From contig CALWDN010000004.1 of NCBI GenBank assembly GCA_944376685.1, positions 1-46,961 of the forward strand: a DNA stretch of 46,961 nt. The letters are read 5' to 3'. The notes under the pieces are model-generated. The model worked only from the letters and a program-made list of their open reading frames with translations, had not been told where the DNA came from and did not search any database. Below, in pieces: positions 1 to 7,934 of the stretch (positions are counted from its first letter, which is position 1; every line of letters starts with the position of its first letter). Source of the DNA: an uncultured Mediterraneibacter sp. Its GTDB lineage: Bacteria > Bacillota > Clostridia > Lachnospirales > Lachnospiraceae. The position numbers were made by a program, and so were the translations under genes.

Positions 1-1
1 G

Positions 2-598
2 GACGTGGGACGCATCGGGGCGTTCCTGGACTGGGGGCTTGAGAAGGATCTGCTGCTGCCGTACAAAGAGCAGACGGTGAAGGTGGAGAAAGGAGACCGG
101 TGCCTGGTCAGCCTCTATATAGACAAAAGCGGACGGCTCTGCGCCACCATGAAAATATCCCAGATGCTGCGCACGGACTCCCCCTACCGGAAGGACGACG
201 TCGTACACGGAACAGTTTACGGGGTGAGCCGGGAATACGGCGTGTTTGTTGCGGTTGACAATAAGTATTCCGCGCGGATCCCGCAGAAGGATGTATACGG
301 GAAAATGTATCCGGGGCAGGAGATCGAGGCCCGGGTCGCAGGGGTGAAAGCGGATGGGAAGCTGGACTTAAGCCTGCGGCATAAGATCCCGGAGCAGATA
401 GACGCTGACGCGGAGATGATCATGGGGCGTCTGGAAAAGAACGGCGGGGAGCTTGGATTTACCGACAAAGCAGACCCGGAGCGGATCCGGGACGAGTTCG
501 GGATGAGCAAGGCCGCATTCAAGCGGGCGGTCGGCCGCCTCCTGAAAGAAGGCCAGATAAAAATCGATAATGAAAAAGGAAAAATCTTGCATTCCTAA
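2..598 (+). CDS. CvfB/YitL-like S1-domain RNA-binding protein, 5'-truncated
   Basis: The open frame runs off the left edge, so the N-terminus is missing; about 198 residues remain of a family usually near 280. Around residues 65-105 there is an S1/OB-fold segment (DVVHGTVYGVSREYGVFVAV) followed by a second basic OB-like stretch. The last 60 residues (EFGMSKAAFKRAVGRLLKEG) look like the winged helix that ends CvfB proteins. In Staphylococcus and Bacillus this family binds RNA and affects virulence or translation-related genes; its role here is inferred from the family only. A promoter for the next gene overlaps its 3' end. Confidence 0.8.
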   Translation, partial: DVGRIGAFLDWGLEKDLLLPYKEQTVKVEKGDRCLVSLYIDKSGRLCATMKISQMLRTDSPYRKDDVVHGTVYGVSREYGVFVAVDNKYSARIPQKDVYGKMYPGQEIEARVAGVKADGKLDLSLRHKIPEQIDADAEMIMGRLEKNGGELGFTDKADPERIRDEFGMSKAAFKRAVGRLLKEGQIKIDNEKGKILHS

Positions 599-614
599 AT
601 AAATCAGGTATAAT
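587..614 (+). promoter_or_regulatory. Sigma-A-type promoter for the 80-aa gene
   Basis: TTGCAT (587-592), a 16-bp spacer and TATAAT (609-614). The -35 box lies inside the last codons of the CvfB-like gene. The leader to the next start codon is about 75 nt. Confidence 0.6.
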
Positions 615-694
615 AATCAGTAGGAGCGCGCATCGTAAAATAAACGGCGGAACTCCTGCAAACAAGAAGGCATTGAAGAAAGGAGAACCTGTAA

Positions 695-937
695 ATGAAA
701 GTTCAGAACATCACAGATATAGAAGGATTCTTTAAAGTCGTAGACGAGTGCAAGGGAAAAGTTGAACTCGTTACAGGCGAGGGAGACAGACTGAATCTGA
801 AGTCAAAGCTTTCCCAGTATGTATCCATGGCGAACATTTTCTCCAACGGGGAGATTCCGGAACTGGAAGTGATCGCATACGAGAAAGAGGATACAGATAA
901 ACTGATCCATTTTATGATGGATGGCGGACAGCAGTAA
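695..937 (+). CDS. Small conserved hypothetical protein (80 aa)
   Basis: The start follows a good ribosome binding site (AAAGGAG at about 679-685). The product is acidic and soluble, with no signal peptide or membrane segment. It starts MKVQNITDIEGFFKVVDECKG and ends in a short helical tail. It sits alone between a clear promoter and a rho-independent terminator, so it is probably a monocistronic gene. I do not recognise a named family and assign no function; its position just upstream of dnaE is the only context. Confidence 0.75.
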   Translation: MKVQNITDIEGFFKVVDECKGKVELVTGEGDRLNLKSKLSQYVSMANIFSNGEIPELEVIAYEKEDTDKLIHFMMDGGQQ

Positions 938-966
938 GCTGCTCCAGCAATAAAAAGAATGTCAAG

Positions 967-998
967 GGCGGTTCCCGCGGAGTGGAAACCGCCTTTTT
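967..998 (+). terminator. Rho-independent terminator
   Basis: GGCGGTT (967-973) pairs with AACCGCC (987-993), followed by TTTTT. It closes the 80-aa gene and lies just upstream of the dnaE ribosome binding site. Confidence 0.75.
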
Positions 999-1018
999 GT
1001 TTAGAGGTGACGAATACC

Positions 1019-4000
1019 ATGAGTTTTGTGCACTTGCATGTCCATACAGAGTATAGTCTGTTGGACGGATCCAATAAGATTAAAGAATATGTCGCGCGGG
1101 TCAAAGAGCTGGGAATGGATAGCGCCGCGATCACAGATCACGGTGTGATGTACGGTGTGATCGATTTCTACAGGGCGGCGCGCGCCCAGGGGATCAAACC
1201 GATCCTGGGGTGTGAAGTCTATGTGGCGCCGAATTCCAGATTTGACCGGGAAGTGACGGGCGGTGACGACCGGTATTATCATCTTGTGCTGCTGGCGGAG
1301 AATAACGAAGGGTATGCCAATCTGATGAAGATCGTATCGAAGGGCTTTGTCGAGGGATACTATTACCGGCCAAGGGTGGATAAAGAACTTCTGCGCGAGT
1401 ACCATAGCGGGATCATTGCCTTAAGCGCCTGTCTTGCAGGGGAAGTCCAGAGGTATATCGTAAAGGGACTTTATGACGAGGCGAAGAAGACGGCGCTGGA
1501 ATACCGCGACATTTTCGGGGAGGACAATTATTTCCTGGAGCTGCAGGATCACGGGCTGCCGGATCAGAGGCTGGTCAACCAGCAGCTGCTGAAGATGTCG
1601 CAGGAAACCGGGATCGAACTCGTGGCGACCAACGATGTCCATTATACCTATGCGGAAGATGCGGTCCCCCATGACATCCTGCTCTGTATCCAGACCGGCA
1701 AGAAGCTGACCGATGAGAACCGGATGCGCTATGAGGGCGGGCAGTATTATGTGAAATCGCCGGAAGAGATGGAGAAGCTCTTCCCCTACGCCCTTCAGGC
1801 GCTGGACAATACGCAGCGGATCGCGGACCGGTGTTCCGTGGAGATCGAGTTCGGGGTGACAAAGCTTCCGAAATATGATGTGCCGGACGGGTATACGTCC
1901 TGGGAATATCTGCAGAAACTCTGCCGGGAGGGACTTGAGAGGCGGTATGGGAAACCGTCAAAGGAACTGGAAGACCGGCTCTCTTATGAACTGGATACGA
2001 TCCGGAATATGGGGTATGTGGATTACTTCCTGATCGTATGGGATTTTATAAAATATGCGAAAGACCACGGGATCGCGGTCGGCCCGGGACGTGGATCGGC
2101 AGCCGGAAGCATCGTATCCTACTGCCTGGAGATCACGACCATCGATCCGATCCGGTATCAGCTGCTCTTTGAACGCTTCCTGAACCCGGAGCGTGTGTCC
2201 ATGCCTGATATCGACGTGGATTTCTGCTACGAGAGGCGGCAGGAAGTGATCGACTATGTGGTGCGCAAGTACGGGAAAGACCGGGTGGTCCAGATCGTGA
2301 CCTTCGGTACGCTTGCGGCCCGGGGCGTGCTGCGCGATGTGGGGCGCGTAATGGACCTGCCCTATGCATTTGTGGATTCCATCACCAAGATGATCCCTCA
2401 GGAACTGAATATTACGATCGATAAGGCGCTGAAAGAAAATCCGGAGCTCCGCCGCGTCTACGAGTCGGATGAGCAGGTGAAAACGCTGATCGATATGGGC
2501 AAGCGGCTGGAAGGCCTGCCCCGCCACAGCTCCATGCATGCGGCGGGCGTGGTCATCAGCCAGAAATCCGTGGATGAATACGTTCCGCTGTCGCGGGCGG
2601 CAGACGGCACGATCACGACTCAGTTTACCATGACGACGCTGGAAGAACTGGGGCTTCTGAAGATGGATTTCCTGGGACTCCGGACGCTGACGGTGATCCG
2701 GAATGCGGTGAACCTTGCAAGGCGCCGCCAGCCGGAGCTGAACATGGAAAAGATCGATTACAATGACCAGAAAGTGATGGACTATATCGGCACAGGGAAG
2801 ACGGACGGCATATTCCAGCTGGAAAGCGCGGGCATGAAGAGCTTTATGAAAGAATTGAAGCCCCACAGCCTGGAAGACATCATTGCGGGTATTTCCCTGT
2901 ACCGTCCGGGGCCGATGGATTTCATCCCCCAGTATATCCGGGGGAAAAATGATGCTTCTTCGATCACTTATGACTGCCCCCAGCTTCAGCCGATCCTGGA
3001 GCCAACGTACGGCTGCATCGTTTACCAGGAACAGGTCATGCAGATCGTACGTGACCTTGCCGGATATACGCTGGGGCGCAGCGACCTTCTGCGGCGCGCC
3101 ATGTCCAAGAAAAAAGCGGACGTGATGGAGAAGGAGCGGAAGATCTTCGTCTATGGCGACCCGGAAACAAATGTGCCCGGATGCATTAAAAACGGGATTG
3201 ATGAGAAAACTGCCAATAAGATCTACGACGAGATGATCGATTTTGCAAAATACGCATTCAACAAATCCCACGCCGCGGCGTATGCGGTGGTGGCGTACCA
3301 GACGGCATGGCTGAAATATTATTATCCGGTGGAATTTATGGCCGCGCTGATGACGTCCGTGATCGACAATCCTTCCAAGGTGGCGGAGTATATCTACGCC
3401 TGCCGTCAGATGGGCATTAAGATCCTGCCCCCGGATATCAACAATGGAGAAGCGGATTTTTCAGTGGACGGGGAAAATATCCGATACGGGCTGGCCGCGA
3501 TCAAGAGCATCGGCCGTCCGGTCGTGCAGGCGCTGGTGGAAGAGAGAAATGCATTCGGCATTTTCCGGAATCTTGAGGATTTTATTACCCGTATGGCAGG
3601 GAAAGAGGTGCTGAATAAACGGACGATCGAGAATCTGATCAAATCCGGCGCGCTTGACACGCTGGGCGGCACGCGCAAGCAGTTTATGGCGATCTATATC
3701 CAGATTATGGAGCATGTGAATCAGGAGAAGAAATATTCCATGTCCGGCCAGATGAGCCTGTTTGATCTGGTGAGCGAGGAGCAGAAGAGCGAATTCCAGA
3801 TCCGGATGCCTGATGTCGGAGAATATTCCAAAGAAAACCTTCTGGCTTTTGAAAAGGAAGTGCTCGGCGTCTATATCAGCGGACATCCGCTGGAAGAGTA
3901 CGAAGAACGCTGGAAGAAAACGATCTCGGCGACGACGCTGGATTTTCAGCTTGATGAGGAGAGCGGCGCCTCCAAAGTCCGGGACGGCGCGAAAGAGATC

Positions 4001-4492
4001 ATCGGCGGAATGATCGTAGACAAAACGGTAAAACACACAAAGACGAACCAGATGATGGCGTTTGTGACGGTGGAAGATCTTCTCGGAACGGTTGAAGTTG
4101 TGATCTTCCCGCGGGATTATGAAAAGAACAGGGAATACCTTGAAGTGGACAGCAAAGTGTTCATCAGAGGGCGTGTATCCGAGGAGGATGAGAAAGCCAG
4201 CAAGATGATCTGCGAGAAAGTGATCCCGTTTGAGAAGACAAAGCGGGAGCTGTGGATCCAGTTTCCGGACAAGGCGGCGTTTCTTGACGAGGAACAGATC
4301 GTATACGGTTATCTTGCGGATTCCGAAGGGGGCGATGAAGTCGTCATTTACTGCGCCAAAGAGCGGGCTGTGAAAAGGCTTCCGAAAAACAGGAATATCC
4401 GGATAAACCAGCAGGTTCTTGGCAGGCTGATGAACCATTACGGGGAAAGCCGCGTGAAAGTGGTTGAAAAAGTTATTGAAAACCAATTCTAA
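1019..4492 (+). CDS. dnaE: DNA polymerase III subunit alpha (DnaE)
   Basis: Replicative DNA polymerase of 1157 residues. The ATG at 1019 has AGGTGA 10 bp upstream; an in-frame upstream start at 959 would place the terminator hairpin inside the gene, so it was not used. Domains in order: N-terminal PHP domain starting FVHLHVHTEYSLLDG, palm with GPGRGSAAGS (355-364) and the metal-binding PDIDVD (396-401), the conserved YAFNKSHAAAYA (745-756), tandem HhH region, and an OB fold near 990-1030 (IIGGMIVDKTVKHTKTNQ). It lacks the 3'-5' exonuclease insert that marks PolC, so it is the DnaE type. The length is slightly above Bacillus DnaE. It lies about 90 bp upstream of pfkA on the same strand; this neighbourhood is common in Clostridia. 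Confidence 0.97.
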   Translation: MSFVHLHVHTEYSLLDGSNKIKEYVARVKELGMDSAAITDHGVMYGVIDFYRAARAQGIKPILGCEVYVAPNSRFDREVTGGDDRYYHLVLLAENNEGYANLMKIVSKGFVEGYYYRPRVDKELLREYHSGIIALSACLAGEVQRYIVKGLYDEAKKTALEYRDIFGEDNYFLELQDHGLPDQRLVNQQLLKMSQETGIELVATNDVHYTYAEDAVPHDILLCIQTGKKLTDENRMRYEGGQYYVKSPEEMEKLFPYALQALDNTQRIADRCSVEIEFGVTKLPKYDVPDGYTSWEYLQKLCREGLERRYGKPSKELEDRLSYELDTIRNMGYVDYFLIVWDFIKYAKDHGIAVGPGRGSAAGSIVSYCLEITTIDPIRYQLLFERFLNPERVSMPDIDVDFCYERRQEVIDYVVRKYGKDRVVQIVTFGTLAARGVLRDVGRVMDLPYAFVDSITKMIPQELNITIDKALKENPELRRVYESDEQVKTLIDMGKRLEGLPRHSSMHAAGVVISQKSVDEYVPLSRAADGTITTQFTMTTLEELGLLKMDFLGLRTLTVIRNAVNLARRRQPELNMEKIDYNDQKVMDYIGTGKTDGIFQLESAGMKSFMKELKPHSLEDIIAGISLYRPGPMDFIPQYIRGKNDASSITYDCPQLQPILEPTYGCIVYQEQVMQIVRDLAGYTLGRSDLLRRAMSKKKADVMEKERKIFVYGDPETNVPGCIKNGIDEKTANKIYDEMIDFAKYAFNKSHAAAYAVVAYQTAWLKYYYPVEFMAALMTSVIDNPSKVAEYIYACRQMGIKILPPDINNGEADFSVDGENIRYGLAAIKSIGRPVVQALVEERNAFGIFRNLEDFITRMAGKEVLNKRTIENLIKSGALDTLGGTRKQFMAIYIQIMEHVNQEKKYSMSGQMSLFDLVSEEQKSEFQIRMPDVGEYSKENLLAFEKEVLGVYISGHPLEEYEERWKKTISATTLDFQLDEESGASKVRDGAKEIIGGMIVDKTVKHTKTNQMMAFVTVEDLLGTVEVVIFPRDYEKNREYLEVDSKVFIRGRVSEEDEKASKMICEKVIPFEKTKRELWIQFPDKAAFLDEEQIVYGYLADSEGGDEVVIYCAKERAVKRLPKNRNIRINQQVLGRLMNHYGESRVKVVEKVIENQF

Positions 4493-4580
4493 ATACGGTA
4501 AAATATGTTCGGAATTGTTTTGAAATTTCAGTTTAGTAAATTTTAGCAATTATCTGACTTGTGGAAAGGTGGAGGAAAAC

Positions 4581-5597
4581 ATGGCAGAAGAGTATAACGA
4601 AATGGAAAGATACGCAGAGGATTTTGAGGACCGCATCCGTACGATTGGCGTCCTTACAAGCGGCGGCGATGCGCCGGGAATGAATGCGGCGATCCGTGCG
4701 GTTGTCCGTACAGCGCTTTCTAAAGGACTGAAAGTGCGCGGGATCCGCAGAGGCTACCACGGACTTCTCAGAGAAGAGATCATCGACCTGTCGGCGCGTG
4801 ACGTATCCGATACGATCCAGCGCGGCGGTACGATCCTTCAGACAGCACGCTGCAAATCCATGCGCACAGAAGAAGGACAGCAGAAAGCAGCTGCGATCTG
4901 TAAGAAATACGGCATCGACGGCCTTGTGGTGATTGGTGGAGACGGTTCATTTGCCGGTGCCCAGAAACTGGCGAACCTGGGTGTCAACACAGTCGGCATC
5001 CCGGGAACGATCGATCTTGATATCGCATGTACAGATTATACGATCGGATTCGATACAGCCGTAAATACAGCCATGGAAGCGATCGACAAGGTCCGCGATA
5101 CGTCCACATCCCATGAGCGGTGCAGCATTATAGAGGTTATGGGACGTGATGCGGGCTATCTGGCTCTCTGGTGCGGTATTGCGAACGGTGCGGAGCGCAT
5201 CCTGATGCCGGAGGAGCATGACTTTGATGAAAACGAGATCATCGCTGACATCAAAGAGTGCCAGAAGAGAGGCAAGAAGAACTACATCATCATCAACGCT
5301 GAGGGCATCGGCGACTCTATCAACATGGCGAAGAGGATCGAGGCCGCTACCGGCATGGAGACAAGGGCGACGATCCTGGGACACATGCAGCGCGGCGGAA
5401 GCCCGACATGCAAGGACAGGGTATATGCATCTATCATGGGTTCGATGGCCGTGGATCTTCTCCTTCAGGGAAAGACAAACAGAGTGGTTGGCTACAAAGG
5501 CGGCCAGTTCACAGACTTCGATATTGAAGAGGCGCTGGCAATGAAGAAGACCATTTCTGATTATCAGTATGATGTTGCAAAGGTACTTGCTCTTTAA
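4581..5597 (+). CDS. pfkA: ATP-dependent 6-phosphofructokinase
   Basis: Phosphorylates fructose 6-phosphate in glycolysis. The ATG at 4581 follows AGGTGGAGG; the GTG at 4569 lies within that ribosome binding site and is unlikely. The product has 338 residues. It has the glycine-rich GVLTSGGDAPGMNAAIR near the N-terminus and GGDGSFAGA. Glycine in GGDG and in GIPGTID is the pattern of ATP users, whereas PPi-dependent enzymes carry Asp and Lys there. The catalytic loop reads GTIDLD rather than the usual GTIDND: the two aspartates are kept and the Asn between them is Leu. MGRDAGYLA and the substrate-binding HMQRGGSP are present. It is followed by a strong stem-loop before murI. Confidence 0.95.
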   Translation: MAEEYNEMERYAEDFEDRIRTIGVLTSGGDAPGMNAAIRAVVRTALSKGLKVRGIRRGYHGLLREEIIDLSARDVSDTIQRGGTILQTARCKSMRTEEGQQKAAAICKKYGIDGLVVIGGDGSFAGAQKLANLGVNTVGIPGTIDLDIACTDYTIGFDTAVNTAMEAIDKVRDTSTSHERCSIIEVMGRDAGYLALWCGIANGAERILMPEEHDFDENEIIADIKECQKRGKKNYIIINAEGIGDSINMAKRIEAATGMETRATILGHMQRGGSPTCKDRVYASIMGSMAVDLLLQGKTNRVVGYKGGQFTDFDIEEALAMKKTISDYQYDVAKVLAL

Positions 5598-5618
5598 TTA
5601 AAAAAGGTCAAACAAATA

Positions 5619-5664
5619 CGGCGCCGGTATACGGGCGGAGAAGTCTGCCTGTGTATCGGCGCTT
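5619..5664 (+). terminator. Strong stem-loop between pfkA and murI
   Basis: GCGCCG (5621-5626) pairs with CGGCGC (5657-5662), TATAC with GTGTA, and GGCGGA with TCTGCC, giving one long nearly continuous stem with a short loop. Only TTGTG follows, so termination would be partial. It may be a pfkA terminator or an attenuating or processing structure ahead of murI, whose start is about 20 bp downstream. Confidence 0.5.
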
Positions 5665-5683
5665 GTGAACAGGAGAATGAAAC

Positions 5684-6511
5684 GTGAGTGCAGAAAACAG
5701 GAAGACGGCGCCGGTCGGCGTATTTGATTCCGGCGTGGGCGGACTGACGGTCGCCAGAGAGATATCCCGCCAGCTTCCAAATGAAAATATCGTTTATTTC
5801 GGAGATACGGCCCGGGTGCCGTACGGAAGTAAATCCCAGAATACGATCATCCGGTTTTCAGAGCAGATCATCCGGTTTTTAAAGACAAAGCAGGTAAAGG
5901 CCATCGTCATCGCATGCAATACCGCCAGCGCCCTTGCGCTGGATGCAGTCCGGGATGAATTTGACGTGCCCGTGATGGGCGTGGTCATTCCCGGAGCCCG
6001 CGCTGCGGTAGAGGCGACGAAGAACCGGAAGGTCGGGGTGATCGGCACGGACGCTACGGTTCAGAGCGGGATGTATACAAAGATCATCCAGGGAATGGAC
6101 CCTCAGGTGGAAGTGGTTGAGAAAGCCTGTCCGTTGTTTGTGCCGCTGGTCGAAGAAGGATTCAAAGAGCATGCGGTCACGCAGGAGATCATTGAATACT
6201 ACCTGGAATCCATGCGAAGCTCGGATATCGACGCCATGATCCTTGGGTGCACGCATTATCCGCTTCTCCGGTCGAAGATCCGCAGTTATATGGGTGAAAA
6301 GATCCAGATCGTCAATCCGGCATATGAGACGGCCATGGACCTGAAAAAGCTCCTGGCAGAGCGCGGCATGGAAAATGACGGAAGCACGGAACAGCACAGC
6401 AGGTATTCATTCTATGTAAGCGACGCAGCAGAAAAATTCCGGCGGTTTGCCAATACGGTGATGCCGTTTGACGTACCGACCACAAATGTAGTGAATATTG
6501 AAGAGTTTTAA
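5684..6511 (+). CDS. murI: Glutamate racemase
   Basis: Makes D-glutamate for peptidoglycan in the cytoplasm. GTG start at 5684 with AGGAG 8 bp upstream; 275 residues, normal for the family. Seen motifs: GVFDSGVGGLTVAREI, YFGDTARVPYGSKS, and the two catalytic cysteines in IACNTAS (Cys78) and LGCTHYP (Cys189). A DUF1934 gene follows 9 bp downstream, so the two are probably co-transcribed. Confidence 0.96.
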   Translation: MSAENRKTAPVGVFDSGVGGLTVAREISRQLPNENIVYFGDTARVPYGSKSQNTIIRFSEQIIRFLKTKQVKAIVIACNTASALALDAVRDEFDVPVMGVVIPGARAAVEATKNRKVGVIGTDATVQSGMYTKIIQGMDPQVEVVEKACPLFVPLVEEGFKEHAVTQEIIEYYLESMRSSDIDAMILGCTHYPLLRSKIRSYMGEKIQIVNPAYETAMDLKKLLAERGMENDGSTEQHSRYSFYVSDAAEKFRRFANTVMPFDVPTTNVVNIEEF

Positions 6512-6520
6512 GGAAGAAAA

Positions 6521-7000
6521 ATGACAAAAGATGTATTAGTCAGTATTTCAGGAAAACATATTGATATTATGGAAGATCCGACCGCAGGATACGAGACGGG
6601 GGACGACGCCATTGAAGTTGTTACACCGGCCAGTTATTACTGTAAAAACGGGAAACACTATATCATCTATGACGAGATCCTTGAGGGAAAGGCAGGCACG
6701 ATCCGCAACAAGATCCGGATCACCGGAAATGAGATGGTTGAGATCATGAAAAGCGGCGCTGCCAGTTCCCACATGACCTTCCGGAAAAATCAGAAAAACC
6801 AGACATATTATCAGACTCCGTACGGCCAGATGCTGATCAGCGTCAACACGAAGAACATGGAAGTGGATGTGGCCGAAGACCGGATCAATGTCAGCCTGGA
6901 CTATGAGCTGGATGTCAATCACGAGCCGCTGGCAGACTGCAGGATCCGGATGGGGGTTATGAATAAAGGGACGTTCCCCGAGACAGGGCTTCCCAGCTGA
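6521..7000 (+). CDS. DUF1934 (YwiB-like) beta-barrel protein
   Basis: A 159-residue protein starting MTKDVLVSISGKHID. The middle IIYDEILEG and the later SLDYELDVN fit the lipocalin-like DUF1934/YwiB family as I remember it. The molecular role of the family is not established. It starts 9 bp after murI behind an AAGGAAG-type ribosome binding site, in a probable two-gene operon that ends at the long palindrome downstream. Confidence 0.8.
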   Translation: MTKDVLVSISGKHIDIMEDPTAGYETGDDAIEVVTPASYYCKNGKHYIIYDEILEGKAGTIRNKIRITGNEMVEIMKSGAASSHMTFRKNQKNQTYYQTPYGQMLISVNTKNMEVDVAEDRINVSLDYELDVNHEPLADCRIRMGVMNKGTFPETGLPS

Positions 7001-7133
7001 TCCGAAATGAAAATCACGTGCCCGGACAGAAAACCCTCTATCCGCCCGGGAATGTACTTTATACATATAAGAACTGTGCAAACGGGAGAGCGTGCAGGGG
7101 AAAAAATCTGATCTACCGGTGGAACTAAATAAG

Positions 7134-7310
7134 CCGCGGTTCACTGTCACAGAGCAAAACTTTAAGTGAAACGTTCCGAAAAGCATTTGTTCTGGATGTT
7201 AGGTGATGTCAAATGGAGTTCTAATGAACGAACATTTGATATCAGCGTTACATCCATTCAAATCTTTGAGGTAGAGTGGAACGGTTTTGCGTTGTGACAG
7301 TGAACCGCGG
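7134..7310. repeat. 177-bp nested near-palindrome between convergent genes
   Basis: The ends are CCGCGGTTCACTGTCACA (7134-7151) and its exact reverse complement (7293-7310). The pairing continues inward with AGCAAAAC/GTTTTGCG, CGTTCC/GGAACG, ATTTG-TTCTGGATG/CATCC-ATTCAAAT and TGTCAAATG/CATTTGATA, down to a GTTC-TAAT-GAAC tip. The whole segment can fold into one long hairpin. No ORF fits inside. TATTTTTG follows on the right, so it may serve as the terminator between murI-DUF1934 and the opposing gene. Its size and nested symmetry also fit a MITE-like non-coding mobile repeat, but no clear target duplication flanks it. It fills most of the gene-free stretch 7001-7333. Confidence 0.8.
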
Positions 7311-7333
7311 CGTATTTTTGTTTTACAGGGGGA

Positions 7334-7774
7334 TCAGGATTTATTCCGCCGGAAGAACCCTTTCTTCTTCACCGGCTGTTCGATCGACCCGCCTCTTACG
7401 CTTTTGATCCCTGTTATGTAAAGGCCGCTGACGATGGCTTTTATCTCTTTCTTTACAGGAATGACTTCAAATACTTTGCTGTCGCACATAAGTGTCATGA
7501 TCTTCGGCCCGATCTTGGCTTTTACGACCGGCACTTTCGTACGCCTTAAATATTTCGGCGTGTTTTCCAGTACAATGGCAGGAAGTCCTGCTTCTTTCAG
7601 TTTCATTTTCTTTTTATCAATGACGAGCATGCTTACCGTCTGAGCTGCGGCATCCATCTGTTCCTGCTGTTCGGCCTGCTTCTTCTGAGCTTTTTTGCCG
7701 AAAAAGTACAGCACGATGCAGGCAATGATCAGTACGACAAGGATGACGGTCATCACGATTGCTGGTGTACTCAT
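7334..7774 (-). CDS. Single-pass membrane-anchored protein, unknown function
   Basis: 146 residues from the ATG at 7774, which has AGGAGGG upstream; a longer frame to 7852 would run through the promoter. Residues 5-28 form a hydrophobic helix (IVMTVILVVLIIACIVLYFF). A basic, Gln-rich linker follows, then a soluble domain of about 90 residues (VSMLVIDKKKMKLKEAGLP...). It is probably an inside-facing or outside-facing domain tethered by the N-terminal helix. I do not recognise a named family. It is divergent from cardiolipin synthase and has its own promoter. Confidence 0.75.
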   Translation of the reverse strand: MSTPAIVMTVILVVLIIACIVLYFFGKKAQKKQAEQQEQMDAAAQTVSMLVIDKKKMKLKEAGLPAIVLENTPKYLRRTKVPVVKAKIGPKIMTLMCDSKVFEVIPVKKEIKAIVSGLYITGIKSVRGGSIEQPVKKKGFFRRNKS

Positions 7775-7823
7775 GATATAAACCCTCCTGAATGTTATAC
7801 TTTCTGCTTTAAGCGCTCCTAGT

Positions 7824-7852
7824 ATTTTAACATTGTTTCCGTACAAGTGCAA
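7824..7852 (-). promoter_or_regulatory. Promoter of the membrane-anchored protein
   Basis: On the minus strand: TTGCAC (7852-7847), 17-bp spacer, TAAAAT (7829-7824). The leader to the ATG at 7774 is about 45 nt. Confidence 0.65.
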
Positions 7853-7881
7853 GATAATAAGCGCATTTTCAAGGTTTAGGG

Positions 7882-7911
7882 TTTACTTTTACAGGGGAGA
7901 ACGGGTATACT
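7882..7911 (+). promoter_or_regulatory. Probable cls promoter
   Basis: TTTACT (7882-7887), 18-bp spacer, TATACT (7906-7911), just upstream of the cls ribosome binding site. It is divergent from the promoter at 7824-7852. Confidence 0.5.
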
Positions 7912-7934
7912 GTTATGGAAAAGGAGTTTAGATT

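Noticed and set aside
959..1018. 20-residue N-terminal extension of DnaE
   Set aside because: It would translate through the terminator hairpin; the ATG at 1019 has its own ribosome binding site and matches the usual DnaE start.
1958..4549. Long antisense ORFs (437 and 362 codons) opposite dnaE
   Set aside because: No ribosome binding sites and low-complexity His/Arg/Leu-rich translations; they mirror the codon bias of dnaE.
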